This document shows, piece by piece, positions 24,131 through 32,786 of a DNA stretch of 64,000 nucleotides. The position numbers and the translations under genes were made by a program. The notes under the pieces were generated by a model. The model was not told the DNA's origin. It worked only from the letters and a program-made list of their open reading frames with translations, and searched no databases. Each line of letters begins with the position of its first letter. Positions within the stretch are counted from its first letter, which is position 1. The DNA is from Gammaproteobacteria bacterium (lineage in GTDB: Bacteria; Pseudomonadota; Gammaproteobacteria; Pseudomonadales; UBA5518), in the NCBI GenBank assembly GCA_016718385.1, contig JADKDK010000001.1, positions 744,001 to 808,000 of the forward strand, read 5' to 3'.

Positions 24131-25915
24131 TCATCTGTTCTCCCCAAGGCAGGAGGGTGCCGGCTTGCGCCAATCCCGGGCGTTCGGCCCCTGATCCGCC
24201 ATCCTGGGCTCGAGGTAGCGCGCGCGGTGGCTCTCGCGCAGCCGCCACAGGTCGACCAGGATGAGCCCGTCGACACAGTTGCCGAAATCGGGATCGATGC
24301 CGAAATCGAGGAAGGCGGCGCCGCCCGCCGTTACCGCGTCGGTGTACTGCTTGAACAGCATCGGCACCTGCAGGCCGCTCGCCTGCAGCGTTGCGCGCAG
24401 CAGCGCGAAATCCGCCTCGTAGTCGTCCCCGCAGAAGCCGGAGTCTGGCGCCAGCAGAGCCGGCGCGCGGAAAGGCCGGCGCGCGCGCGCCAGCAGCCCG
24501 GGAGCCGGGAAGTAGTGACGGTAGAAGCTCACCAACAGCTCGCGGGCGAAGGGCGGGTAGTTGGCGCTGATGCTGACGGGGCCGAACAGGTAGCGCGTGC
24601 CGGGGCGCGTGCGCAGGTAGGCGCCGATGCCGTACCACAGGTAGTCCAGTCCGCGGCGTCCCCAGTAGCGCGGCTGCACGAAGCTGCGCCCCAGCTCGAC
24701 GGCCTCGGGCCAGATCGCCTCCATTGCGGGCGTGAACTCGAACAGCGAATGGGTGTACAGCCCGGCGCCGCCGTGCGCGGCAATGGTGCGGCCGGCGTGC
24801 GCCAGCCGGTAGGCTCCCACGATCTCGAGATCGTTGTCGTCCCACAGCACGATGTGCTCGTAGCGCGGATCGAAGCGATCCACGTCGCGGCGCTCGCCGC
24901 TGCCCTCGCCGACGGCGCGGAACGCGATCTCGCGCAGGCGACCGATCTCGCGCAGCAGCACCGAGCCGCTCTCGTGACGGCAGAGACCGATGCGCTTGCC
25001 GTCGCGCGTCGCACCGAGCGCCTCGGCACCGCGCATCTCGAGACGCAGCAGCTGGCGGCTCTCGGGATGCGCGATCGCCTTTGCCGCGGGCGGGAACAAC
25101 GGTTTGCGCTGGGGCTTGGAGAGCGCATAAACCTGGTTGCGAAAGCGCGCCGCGAGGCGCTCGTCGTCACTCGCCGCGCCCTGGTATTGCGCCGGTGAGA
25201 CCGCGTGCCCGATACGCACGGCCACGCTGTTGTTGGCGTGACGGAACATCTCGCGGATCAGCAGCAGCGTCGACAGCGGTTTCGCCAGCATTGACACGCT
25301 GTAGAAGAACGCCGAATTGCGCCCGTCGACGAGCACCGGGACGATGTCGGCGCGCGCGCGTCGCGCCATGCGCAGGAAGCCGCTGCGCCAGTTGCCGTCG
25401 CGCACTCCCCTGGGACTGAGCCGCGAGACTTCGCCGGCGGGAAATATCACCAGCGCGCCGCCGCCGCCCAGGTGTGCCTCGATGCGGCGGATATTGTCGC
25501 GCGCGGTGCGCCCGTTCATCGCATCGACGGGCAGCAACAGCGGATGCAACGGTTCGATGGCCATCAGCAGCTCGTTGGCGACGGCCTTCACGTCGGGCCT
25601 GATCTCGCTCACCAGCCTGAGCAGCGCCAGTCCGTCCAGGCTGCCGATCGGGTGATTCGCCACGATGAGCAGCGGGCCCGCGGCGGGGATGCGCTCGCGC
25701 TCGTTGCTGCGCACCGCGTAGCTGAAGTCGAAGTACTCCAGCACCTGGTCCACGAAGTCGACGCCCCGCAGGTGCGGATAGTCCTGCGCGAACTGGCGAA
25801 ACCGGCTCTCGTGGAACAGCAGGCGCAGGATCGCGAGCACGGGCGAGCGCAGCCAGCGATGCTGTCGGGCGAAGCCGGGATAGCGCGAGCAGACGACGTC
25901 TTCGACGGTGAACAT
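24131..25915 (-). CDS. Bifunctional acyltransferase, OlsF-like (PlsC domain plus GNAT-type N-acyltransferase domain)
   Basis: A 594-residue two-domain enzyme. The N-terminal half (about 75-290) is a PlsC-type O-acyltransferase with the catalytic N-H-P-x3-L-D block (VANHPIGSLDGLALLRL, where the usual H-x4-D is kept) and IFPAGEVSRLSPRGVRDG. The C-terminal half (about 310-575) is an OlsB/hemolysin-type GNAT N-acyltransferase (LYTHSLFEFTPAMEAIWPEAVELGRSFVQPRYWGRRGLDYLWYGIGAYL). In Serratia OlsF this order, O-acyl domain first and N-acyl domain last, makes ornithine lipids, so phosphorus-free membrane lipid synthesis is the best guess. The gene lies 9 bases after an LpxH-like gene and is co-transcribed with it. 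Confidence 0.8.
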   Translation of the reverse strand: MFTVEDVVCSRYPGFARQHRWLRSPVLAILRLLFHESRFRQFAQDYPHLRGVDFVDQVLEYFDFSYAVRSNERERIPAAGPLLIVANHPIGSLDGLALLRLVSEIRPDVKAVANELLMAIEPLHPLLLPVDAMNGRTARDNIRRIEAHLGGGGALVIFPAGEVSRLSPRGVRDGNWRSGFLRMARRARADIVPVLVDGRNSAFFYSVSMLAKPLSTLLLIREMFRHANNSVAVRIGHAVSPAQYQGAASDDERLAARFRNQVYALSKPQRKPLFPPAAKAIAHPESRQLLRLEMRGAEALGATRDGKRIGLCRHESGSVLLREIGRLREIAFRAVGEGSGERRDVDRFDPRYEHIVLWDDNDLEIVGAYRLAHAGRTIAAHGGAGLYTHSLFEFTPAMEAIWPEAVELGRSFVQPRYWGRRGLDYLWYGIGAYLRTRPGTRYLFGPVSISANYPPFARELLVSFYRHYFPAPGLLARARRPFRAPALLAPDSGFCGDDYEADFALLRATLQASGLQVPMLFKQYTDAVTAGGAAFLDFGIDPDFGNCVDGLILVDLWRLRESHRARYLEPRMADQGPNARDWRKPAPSCLGENR

Positions 25916-25924
25916 GGATATCTC

Positions 25925-26770
25925 CTAGCGGGTTGCGGCGGCGGCTGCGGCTGCGGCTGCGGCTGCGGTTGCGGCCTCGTGATCGTTCGCGGCGCGCAAT
26001 CCGGGGCCGTGCGCGCGCAGGCGTGGCCAGTGCAGCAACTCCAGCGCGCCCGCGGCCGTTTCGGCCAGAGCCGTGCAGTTCTCGACCCAGTCGCCGTCGT
26101 TGCAGTAGAGGATGCCGTCGATCTCGCGCTGGCTCGGGTGGTGGATGTGTCCGCACACGATGCCGTCGAAGTCGCGCTCGCGCGCGTGCGCGCTCGCCGC
26201 CTGCTCGAAGGAATCGATCGCGCGGCGCGCGTTGGCGACGCGATGCTTCACGTAGGTCGCGAGCGACCAGTAGGGCTTGCCGCGCCAGGATCGCCAGCGG
26301 TTGTAGGCGCGGTTCAGGCGCAGCAGCGCCCCGTACGAGGCGGAGCCGAGAAAGCGCGTGAAGGCGCTGCAGCGGATCCAGGTCTCGAACTCGTCGCCGT
26401 GCGTGATCAGCAGGCGCTTGCCCGCGGCGCTGACGTGCACGGCCTGCCTTTCGATTGCGATCTTCCCGAAGGCGTTGCCCACGAAGTCACGGATCAGTTC
26501 ATCGTGATTACCGGGCACGAACACGACCCGCGTGCCGCCGTCGGCCAGTTCCAACACGCGGCGCAGCACCGCGCTGTGCTGCGCCGGCCAGTGCCAGCGG
26601 TTACTCAGCGACCACAGGTCGACAATGTCGCCGACCAGGAACAGGGTCTCGCAGCGGATCGCGCCGAGGAATTCGAGCAGGTAGTCCGCCTTGCAGTGGC
26701 GGTCGCCGAGGTGGATATCCGAAAGCCAGATCGTGCGGTAACTCAGGGAACCGGCGACTGCTTGCAGCAT
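25925..26770 (-). CDS. LpxH-like metallophosphoesterase
   Basis: A 281-residue calcineurin-fold phosphoesterase. The metal motifs are in order: WLSDIHLGD (D-x-H), FLVGDIVD (GD-x2-D), VPGNHDELI (GNHD), ITHGDEFE and VCGHIHHPS (GH-x-H). They match the LpxH-like family, in which LpxH hydrolyses UDP-2,3-diacylglucosamine in lipid A synthesis. Members of this longer, YxxY-type subgroup are often only relatives, so the substrate is uncertain. The C-terminus is a run of about 13 alanines encoded by a hexanucleotide repeat and is probably disordered. It starts the two-gene operon with the OlsF-like gene; divergent from a TonB receptor across 246 bases. Confidence 0.8.
   Translation of the reverse strand: MLQAVAGSLSYRTIWLSDIHLGDRHCKADYLLEFLGAIRCETLFLVGDIVDLWSLSNRWHWPAQHSAVLRRVLELADGGTRVVFVPGNHDELIRDFVGNAFGKIAIERQAVHVSAAGKRLLITHGDEFETWIRCSAFTRFLGSASYGALLRLNRAYNRWRSWRGKPYWSLATYVKHRVANARRAIDSFEQAASAHARERDFDGIVCGHIHHPSQREIDGILYCNDGDWVENCTALAETAAGALELLHWPRLRAHGPGLRAANDHEAATAAAAAAAAAAATR
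25931..25972. repeat. Hexanucleotide repeat (GGCTGC) coding a poly-alanine tail
   Basis: Seven near-identical 6-base units, four of them perfect GGCTGC (25943-25966), lie at the 3' end of the LpxH-like gene. Read on the minus strand they give alternating GCA/GCC alanine codons. Unit gain or loss would only lengthen or shorten the alanine tail in steps of two residues. Confidence 0.9.
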
Positions 26771-27016
26771 CTTGCTCTCCCGTGGCCTGTGCGCATGATC
26801 GATGGCGCAGGTGACAAGCCGTTTGCAGGGAGGCTACGGATTTGTGAAAAGGCGGGCTCATGCTGGCGTGGGTGCCCGCGGGCCTGGAGGTGCCCCCAGC
26901 GCACTCATCGAAACGCCCCGGACTCCCGTAATGCAAACGTCACCCGGACCGCCTAGACTCGCGGGCTTTTGCGCCATCTGCCCATCCGGGCACGAAACCG
27001 GGAGCCCAGGAAAGAC

Positions 27017-29092
27017 ATGTCACGACTCGAATTGCTGGCGGTCGCGGTCCTCGGGGTGATTGCCTCGGCGACGCGGGCGGATCCCCCGGGAAGCGGGCTC
27101 GAGGAGATCGTGGTGAGCGGCCGCGAGCTCAACCTCGTCGGCGAGGCCCTCTCGGCGTCCCACGGGGTGATCGGACAGGCCGAGCTGCAGCTGCGCCCGA
27201 TTCTGCGCACCGGTGAATTGCTCGAGGCCGTGCCCGGGCTCGTCGCGACCCAGCACAGCGGCACCGGCAAGGCGAACCAGTATTTCCTGCGCGGATTCAA
27301 TCTCGATCACGGCACCGATTTCTCGACATCCTACGAGTCCATGCCGGTCAACATGCGCACGCACGGCCACGGCCAGGGCTACACCGACCTGAACTTCGTG
27401 ATCCCGGAACTGGTGCAGCAGATCGAGTACCGCAAGGGCACCTACTACGCGGACGTCGGCGATTTCTCGGGAGCCGGGGCGGCGCGGATCACGCCGTTCG
27501 CACGGCTAGGGCACGGGCAGCTCGAGGCCGGCATCGGCGAGGACGGTTACTACCGGCTGCTGGCGCTCGACAGCATCGGCGCGCGCGATGGCGACTGGCT
27601 CTATGCGCTCGAACTGAACCGCTACGACGGCCCGTGGACCGACATCCAGGAAGACGTGCAGAAGCTCAATGCCACGCTGCGACGCACCTGGGACACCGGC
27701 GACAACCGCTTCTCGCTGATGGCGATGGGCTACGACAACAGCTGGAACAGCGCCGACCAGATTCCCCGGCGTGCGGTGGACAGCGGCCTGATCGACGAGC
27801 GCGGCTCCATCGACACCGACTTGGGCGGCGAGTCCAGCCGTTACAGCCTGAGCGGGACCTGGGAGAGCGCCCACTGGAACGCCTCGCTCTACGCGATCCG
27901 CTACGACCTGGACCTGTGGTCGAACTTCACCTACGAGCTGGACGATCCGGTCAATGGCGACCAGTTCCAGCAGGTCGACGAGCGCGCCGTCTACGGCGGC
28001 GAGCTTGCTTATCGTCTCGACGGCGCGCTGATCGGAGCGCGCGTGCACAACACGCTGGGGCTGCAGTGGCGCCATGACGACATCGACGAGGTCGGCCTGT
28101 ATCGCACCGTGGTGCGGCACGAGGTGGGCGTGATCCGCAGCGATGCGGTGGAGCAGAGCAGCGTCGCGCTGTTCTGGCAGAACGAGATCCACTGGAGCGA
28201 CCGCCTGCGCTCGGTCGTCGGCGCGCGCGCCGACCGTTACGATTTCTCGGTCGATGCGCCGGATGCCGTGAACATCAACGGTGTTGCCCTGGCCGGAAAT
28301 GGCGGCACCGAGGACGACGCGATCGCCAGCCTGAAGGGCAGCCTGGTGCGTGCGCTGGGCGAGCATGCCGAAATTTATGCCTCGGCGGGGCAGGGCTTCC
28401 ATTCCAACGATGCGCGCGGCACCACCACGCGGCTGGATCCCTCGAGCGGCGAGGCGGTGGATCCGGTGGATCCGCTGGTGCGTTCGCTGGGTGCTGAGAT
28501 CGGCGCGCGCCTGTTCGAGGCCGGGAAATGGAATGCCTCGATCTCGCTGTGGCAGTTGGAGCTCGACAGCGAACTGGTGTTCGTGGGCGATGCCGGCACC
28601 ACGGAGCCGAGCCGCGAGAGCGAGCGCAAGGGCGCGGAACTCACGGCCTACTACCATTTCGGCGGGGCATGGACGCTGGATCTCGAGTACGCCGTTGCCG
28701 ACGCGCAGTTCACGTCGGCCGATCCCTCGGATCCGGCGCTGGGCGACGAGGTGCCGGGATCCATCGATCGCGTGTTCGCGGCCGGGCTGAGCGCGCGGCT
28801 GGGCGAGGGCTGGTTCGGCAGCCTGCGCCTGCGCCATTTCGGTCCGCGTGCGCTGGAGGAGAGCGGTGACGTCGAATCCGACAGCAGCACGGTGCTCAAC
28901 CTGCGCGCCGGCTACGAGCTGGAGCGCTGGCGCGTGACGCTGGACGTGCTGAACCTGCTCGACAGCGACGATCACGACATCGATTATTTCTACGAGTCGC
29001 AACTGCGCGGCGAGTCCGAACCGGTGGCGGACCTGCATTACCACGTGATGGAGCCGCGCACGCTGCGCCTGTACGCGGGCTACCGGTTCTGA
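27017..29092 (+). CDS. TonB-dependent outer-membrane receptor
   Basis: A 691-residue receptor that imports a ligand across the outer membrane using TonB. It has a signal peptide (MSRLELLAVAVLGVIASATRA) and a TonB-box-like LEEIVVSGREL. The plug domain shows GELLEAVPGLVATQHSGTGKANQYFLRGFNLDHGTDF, then NMRTHGHGQGYTDLNFVIPELV and VGDFSGAGAARI. A barrel follows, ending LYAGYRF with the terminal Phe. ATG 27017 is preceded by AGGAAAG. This subfamily (the THGHGQGYTDLNF motif) is widespread but its ligand is unknown to me. It converges with hypE, which tempts a nickel-uptake idea, but nothing in the sequence supports that specifically. No cobalamin riboswitch is seen in the leader. Confidence 0.92.
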   Translation: MSRLELLAVAVLGVIASATRADPPGSGLEEIVVSGRELNLVGEALSASHGVIGQAELQLRPILRTGELLEAVPGLVATQHSGTGKANQYFLRGFNLDHGTDFSTSYESMPVNMRTHGHGQGYTDLNFVIPELVQQIEYRKGTYYADVGDFSGAGAARITPFARLGHGQLEAGIGEDGYYRLLALDSIGARDGDWLYALELNRYDGPWTDIQEDVQKLNATLRRTWDTGDNRFSLMAMGYDNSWNSADQIPRRAVDSGLIDERGSIDTDLGGESSRYSLSGTWESAHWNASLYAIRYDLDLWSNFTYELDDPVNGDQFQQVDERAVYGGELAYRLDGALIGARVHNTLGLQWRHDDIDEVGLYRTVVRHEVGVIRSDAVEQSSVALFWQNEIHWSDRLRSVVGARADRYDFSVDAPDAVNINGVALAGNGGTEDDAIASLKGSLVRALGEHAEIYASAGQGFHSNDARGTTTRLDPSSGEAVDPVDPLVRSLGAEIGARLFEAGKWNASISLWQLELDSELVFVGDAGTTEPSRESERKGAELTAYYHFGGAWTLDLEYAVADAQFTSADPSDPALGDEVPGSIDRVFAAGLSARLGEGWFGSLRLRHFGPRALEESGDVESDSSTVLNLRAGYELERWRVTLDVLNLLDSDDHDIDYFYESQLRGESEPVADLHYHVMEPRTLRLYAGYRF

Positions 29093-29209
29093 GCGGCGCG
29101 CCGGATTCGCCGCGGACCGGGTCGAAGTTGTCGGAAACGATCAGGCCCCGGGGCTCGCGGGTGGTGCGTACAAAGCGCACCGCGTCGTCGGCATGTTTGC
29201 CCGTGGCTT

Positions 29210-30229
29210 TCAACAGATGCGCGGCAACTGCTCGCCGACCAGCATGTCGACCACGCGTTCGCTGCCGAAGGCCGTTCGCAGCGTCACGCGCGGTCGCGCT
29301 GCGGCGATGACTTCGCCGATGATGCGGCTGTCGGCGCCCCCCGGGTGTGCGCGCATCGCCGCCAGCGTGCGTCCGGCCGCCTCGGCAGGCACCACCGCTG
29401 CGAGCTTGCCCTCGTTGGCGAGGTAGAGCGCGTCGAGGCCGAGGATCTCGCACACGCCGCGCACCGCATCGCGTACCGGCAGGCTCTCTTCGTCCAGGCG
29501 GATGCCCACGCCCGAGGAGTGCGCGAATTCGTCGAGCACCGTCGCCAGGCCCCCGCGGGTGGCGTCACGCAGGCAGTGGATGTCGGGGCAGGCGGCGCGC
29601 ATGCAATCGATCAGCCCGTGCAGGGGCTGGCAGTCAGAGGCGACGGCGAGCGTCAGCGCGAGATCGCCACGTGCCTGCAGGATCGCCACGCCGTGGTCGC
29701 CGAGATGACCGTTCACGATCACGACGTCCCCCGGGACGGCCCGGTGGGCGCCGATCTCCACGCCCGCGGGAACCACGCCGATCCCGGCGGTGTTGATGAA
29801 CAGCTTGTCGGCGGCGCCGCGGTTCACGACCTTGGTATCGCCGGTCACGATGCTGACGCCCGCCTCGCGCGCGGCCGTCTTCATGCTGGCCAGCATGCGC
29901 TCGAGCAGCTCCAGTTCCAGGCCTTCCTCGAGGATCAGGCCGCACGAGAGGTACAGCGGTCGCGCGCCGCTCACGGCCAGATCGTTGACGGTGCCGAATA
30001 CCGCGAGCCTGCCGATGTCGCCGCCGGGGAATTCCAGCGGATCCACGACGAAGGAATCCGTGGTGAAGGCGAGGCGGTCCCCGTGTGCCGCGAGATCGTG
30101 CAGTGCGATGCGGGCCTGGTCCTCCAGGGGGGCGAGCAGGGGGTTGCCGAACTGCGCGAGCACCATGCCGGTGATGAGATCGCGCATCGCCTTGCCACCG
30201 GCGCCGTGGGCGAGAGTGACGCGGCTCAT
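29210..30229 (-). CDS. hypE: Hydrogenase maturation protein HypE
   Basis: A 339-residue dehydratase that turns the carbamoyl group on its own C-terminal cysteine into a thiocyanate, the source of the CN ligands of the [NiFe] centre. It begins SRVTLAHGAGGKAMRDLI, has the purM-like ATP-binding fold (FTTDSFVVDPLEFPGGDIGRLAV; DTKVVNRGAADKLFINTAGIG) and ends with the diagnostic PRIC tail carrying the modified Cys. The start overlaps the hypD stop (ATGA). Last gene of the hox-hyp operon; 117 bases separate it from the converging TonB receptor. Confidence 0.97.
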   Translation of the reverse strand: MSRVTLAHGAGGKAMRDLITGMVLAQFGNPLLAPLEDQARIALHDLAAHGDRLAFTTDSFVVDPLEFPGGDIGRLAVFGTVNDLAVSGARPLYLSCGLILEEGLELELLERMLASMKTAAREAGVSIVTGDTKVVNRGAADKLFINTAGIGVVPAGVEIGAHRAVPGDVVIVNGHLGDHGVAILQARGDLALTLAVASDCQPLHGLIDCMRAACPDIHCLRDATRGGLATVLDEFAHSSGVGIRLDEESLPVRDAVRGVCEILGLDALYLANEGKLAAVVPAEAAGRTLAAMRAHPGGADSRIIGEVIAAARPRVTLRTAFGSERVVDMLVGEQLPRIC

Positions 30230-31359
30230 GCGGCGGGCTGCGCCGGGTCGTCGCGACGTGCGTACTGGATGTACGCGGCGCACGCGCCTTCGGAGGAGAC
30301 CATCAGCGCGCCCAGCGGTGTGGCGGGTGTGCAGGCCTTGCCGAACAGCGCGCACTGCCACGGCTTGATCGCGCCCCTCAGCACCTCGCCGCAGCGGCAG
30401 GCCGCGGGGTCGGCGATGCGCCGGCGTGCGAGCGCGAAGCGGCGCTCGGCATCCCAGGCCGCGTAGCGCTCGCGCATGCGCACGCCCGAGCGCTCGATGG
30501 AACCCAGGCCCCGCCATTCGCAGGACTCACGCGGCTCGAACACCGCGGACATCGCCGCGAGTGCCGTGGCATTGCCGTCGTGTTCGGCGACGCGCGCGTA
30601 CTGGTTCTCGATCTCGCAGCGCCCGGCGTCGATCTGTGCCAGCAGCATCCACAGCGACTGCAGCACGTCGAGCGGTTCGAAGCCCGCGATCACCAGCGGT
30701 TTGCGGTAGTGCGCGGCAATGAAGCGGTAGGGCGCGCTGCCGATCACCATCGAGACATGGCCCGGGCCGAGAAAGCCGTCGATCTGCATGCCCGGTGAAT
30801 CGAGCACGGCCCTGAGCGTCGGGATGATCGTGATGTGGTTGCAGAACAGCGAGAAATTCGCGATGCCCTCGCGCTCGGCCTGCTGCACGGTGAGCGCCGT
30901 GGCCGGCATCGTGGTCTCGAAGCCGATGCCGAAGAACACCACCTGCCGCGCCGGGTTGGCGCGCGCCAGCGCGAGCGCATCGAGCGGGGAGTACACCATC
31001 CGCACGTCGGCGCCGGCGGCCCTGGCCGCGAGCAGGCTGGTGCGCGAGCCCGGCACGCGCATCGCGTCACCGAAGGTGGTGAGGATCACCTCCGGGCGCA
31101 TCGCGATGCTCACGCAGTCGTCCACGACGCCCATCGGCAGCACGCAGACCGGGCAACCCGGTCCGTGCACGAACTCGATCGTCCCCGGCAGCAGCTCGGC
31201 GAGGCCGAAGCGGAAGATCGCGTGCGTGTGGCCGCCGCACACTTCCATGACCTGCAGCGGCTTCGTGCGCGTGCGCATGATGCGACCCGCCAGCACGCCG
31301 ATGCCGTCGATCACCGCGCGCGCCCTGACGGGGTCGCGGAACTCGTCGACGTATTTCAT
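30226..31359 (-). CDS. hypD: Hydrogenase maturation protein HypD
   Basis: A 377-residue 4Fe-4S protein that, with HypC, assembles the Fe(CN)2CO unit. The family motifs are present: MEVCGGHTHAIFRFGL (about 40-55), EFVHGPGCPVCVLPMG (about 65-80), FFGIGFETTMPATAL, and the C-terminal Cys cluster DPAACRCGEVLRGAIKPWQCALFGKACTP. Ends with an Ala/Arg tail after the YIQYARRDD segment. It overlaps both neighbours by 4 bases (hypC stop/start and hypE start). Confidence 0.97.
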   Translation of the reverse strand: MKYVDEFRDPVRARAVIDGIGVLAGRIMRTRTKPLQVMEVCGGHTHAIFRFGLAELLPGTIEFVHGPGCPVCVLPMGVVDDCVSIAMRPEVILTTFGDAMRVPGSRTSLLAARAAGADVRMVYSPLDALALARANPARQVVFFGIGFETTMPATALTVQQAEREGIANFSLFCNHITIIPTLRAVLDSPGMQIDGFLGPGHVSMVIGSAPYRFIAAHYRKPLVIAGFEPLDVLQSLWMLLAQIDAGRCEIENQYARVAEHDGNATALAAMSAVFEPRESCEWRGLGSIERSGVRMRERYAAWDAERRFALARRRIADPAACRCGEVLRGAIKPWQCALFGKACTPATPLGALMVSSEGACAAYIQYARRDDPAQPAA

Positions 31360-31643
31360 GTGCTGCCTCCCGCGCCCTCGCGCATCGCGTCGAGCTCGGC
31401 CTGCATCTCGCCCAGCTCGGCCAGCATCGCGAGCGTGCGCGCGGCCTCGTCGGCGTCGATGCGCGCCATCGCGAAGCCGGCGTGCACCAGCACCCAGTCA
31501 CCGAGGCACTGCTGCGGCGTGTGGGCCTCGTCGACGATGCAGGCGATGTTCACGGCGCGCTGCACTCCGCCGACGCTGATCATTGCGCTCGGCGCGCCGG
31601 CGTCGATGATCGAGACGATCTGTGCGGGGATCCCGAGGCACAT
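31356..31643 (-). CDS. hypC: Hydrogenase maturation chaperone HypC
   Basis: A 95-residue chaperone starting MCLGIPAQIV, whose second residue Cys is essential for carrying the Fe(CN)2CO unit to the large subunit. The rest of the OB-like fold (VNIACIV, LGDWVLVHAGFAMARID) is intact, with an acidic C-terminal helix. Only one HypC paralogue is seen, in keeping with a single hydrogenase. Three bases separate it from hypB and four overlap hypD. Confidence 0.96.
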   Translation of the reverse strand: MCLGIPAQIVSIIDAGAPSAMISVGGVQRAVNIACIVDEAHTPQQCLGDWVLVHAGFAMARIDADEAARTLAMLAELGEMQAELDAMREGAGGST

Positions 31644-31646
31644 GGT

Positions 31647-32441
31647 TCAGCCGGCTCCTGCGGCGCGCCGGCGCGCCTGCTCGATCCAGCCGGTCCAGTC
31701 CTCCATGCCGTGGCCGCGCAGCGCCGAGACCTCGATCACCGCGATGGCCGGATTGATGCGCCGGGCGAAGGCGATGCAGGCGCCGACATCGAAGTCCAGG
31801 TAGGGCAGCAGGTCGATCTTGTTCAGCAGCATCAGGTCCGCGGCGGCGAACATGTCGGGATACTTCAGCGGTTTGTCCTCGCCCTCGGTGACCGAGAGCA
31901 CCACCACCTTGTGCGCCTCGCCGAGATCGAAACCCGCGGGGCAGACCAGGTTGCCCACGTTCTCGATGAACAGCACCCCGCCGGATGCGAGCGCCAGGGC
32001 GTCCATCGCGTGGCCGACCATGTGCGCGTCCAGGTGGCAGCCCTTGCCGGTGTTGATCTGGACGGCCGGCACGCCGGTGGCGCGCACGCGCTCGGCGTCG
32101 TTGGAGGTCTGCTGGTCGCCCTCGATCACGCCGAGCGCGCACCTGCCCCGCATCAGCCCGAGCGTGGCGGTGAGCAGGGCGGTCTTGCCCGAGCCGGGGC
32201 TGGAAACGAGGTTCAGCGCCAGCACGCCGGCCGCCGCGAGGCGCGCGCGGTTGGCCGCGGCGTAGCCGTCGTTCTTCGCCAGGATGTCCTGCTCGATCTG
32301 CACCAGGCGCGACTGCGGGAGCCCGGGTGCGTGCACGGCCGCCGGGCCGCGGCCATAGTCGTGCAGCAGCGCGCCATGGGAATGCCCGTGCACCTGTCCG
32401 TCGTCGATTTCCGCCTGGCCGCAGCCGCAAACCCTGCACAT
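31647..32441 (-). CDS. hypB: Hydrogenase nickel-incorporation GTPase HypB
   Basis: A 264-residue SIMIBI GTPase that delivers nickel with HypA. It has an N-terminal CxxCGC metal site (MCRVCGCG), a very short His stretch (HGHSHG) rather than a long His-rich store, the P-loop [14 protein letters not shown] (about 75-88), the metal/switch region [12 protein letters not shown] with [29 protein letters not shown], and the NKID specificity motif. The length is typical for a HypB without a large nickel-storage domain. Three bases lie between it and each neighbour. Confidence 0.97.
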   Translation of the reverse strand: MCRVCGCGQAEIDDGQVHGHSHGALLHDYGRGPAAVHAPGLPQSRLVQIEQDILAKNDGYAAANRARLAAAGVLALNLVSSPGSGKTALLTATLGLMRGRCALGVIEGDQQTSNDAERVRATGVPAVQINTGKGCHLDAHMVGHAMDALALASGGVLFIENVGNLVCPAGFDLGEAHKVVVLSVTEGEDKPLKYPDMFAAADLMLLNKIDLLPYLDFDVGACIAFARRINPAIAVIEVSALRGHGMEDWTGWIEQARRRAAGAG

Positions 32442-32444
32442 GTG

Positions 32445-32786
32445 TCAGCTGACCTCCAGTTCCTGTACGCGAATCTGCGCGCCGTCGATGAGCTGCGAGC
32501 GGTAACTGCCGCAGCGCGGGCAGGCCTCGCCGCGGGCGGCGATCGCGTGTGATTCGCCGCAGCAAAGGCACCGGGCGCGTCCCGGAATTTCCCTGATCTC
32601 GAGTGCCGCGCCTTCGGCGAGCGAGCCGCGCGTGACCACGTCGAAGCCAAAGCGCAGCGCCTCGATCTCCACGGCCGCCAAGCTGCCGACTTCCAGCCAC
32701 ACCGTATTGACTCGCGTGTAGCGCTGCACGCGCGCCTGCTCCTCGATCAGCTCCAGGACGGATTCGCAGAGCGCCAGTTCATGCAC
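32445..32786 (-). CDS. hypA: Hydrogenase nickel-insertion protein HypA
   Basis: A 113-residue metallochaperone. It must start at GTG 32786, giving the canonical (V/M)-H-E-L-A-L N-terminus in which the second residue His binds nickel. The zinc domain has the paired CxxC motifs (RCLCCGESHAIAARGEACPRCGS). The first 8 bases overlap the end of hypF. Complete and typical. Confidence 0.96.
   Translation of the reverse strand: MHELALCESVLELIEEQARVQRYTRVNTVWLEVGSLAAVEIEALRFGFDVVTRGSLAEGAALEIREIPGRARCLCCGESHAIAARGEACPRCGSYRSQLIDGAQIRVQELEVS

Noticed and set aside
26771..27016. Cobalamin or other riboswitch in the TonB receptor leader
   Set aside because: None of the conserved B12-box elements are present; only an unconvincing TAGACT -10-like hexamer was seen.
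27017..29092. TonB receptor as a nickel importer for the hydrogenase
   Set aside because: It is adjacent but convergent, not in the operon, and the subfamily motif does not indicate a metal ligand.
28896..29209. Possible extra small gene after hypE, reading HLLKATGKHADDAVRFV
   Set aside because: No start codon or ribosome site; it overlaps the hypE end and the converging receptor gene and matches no family I know.
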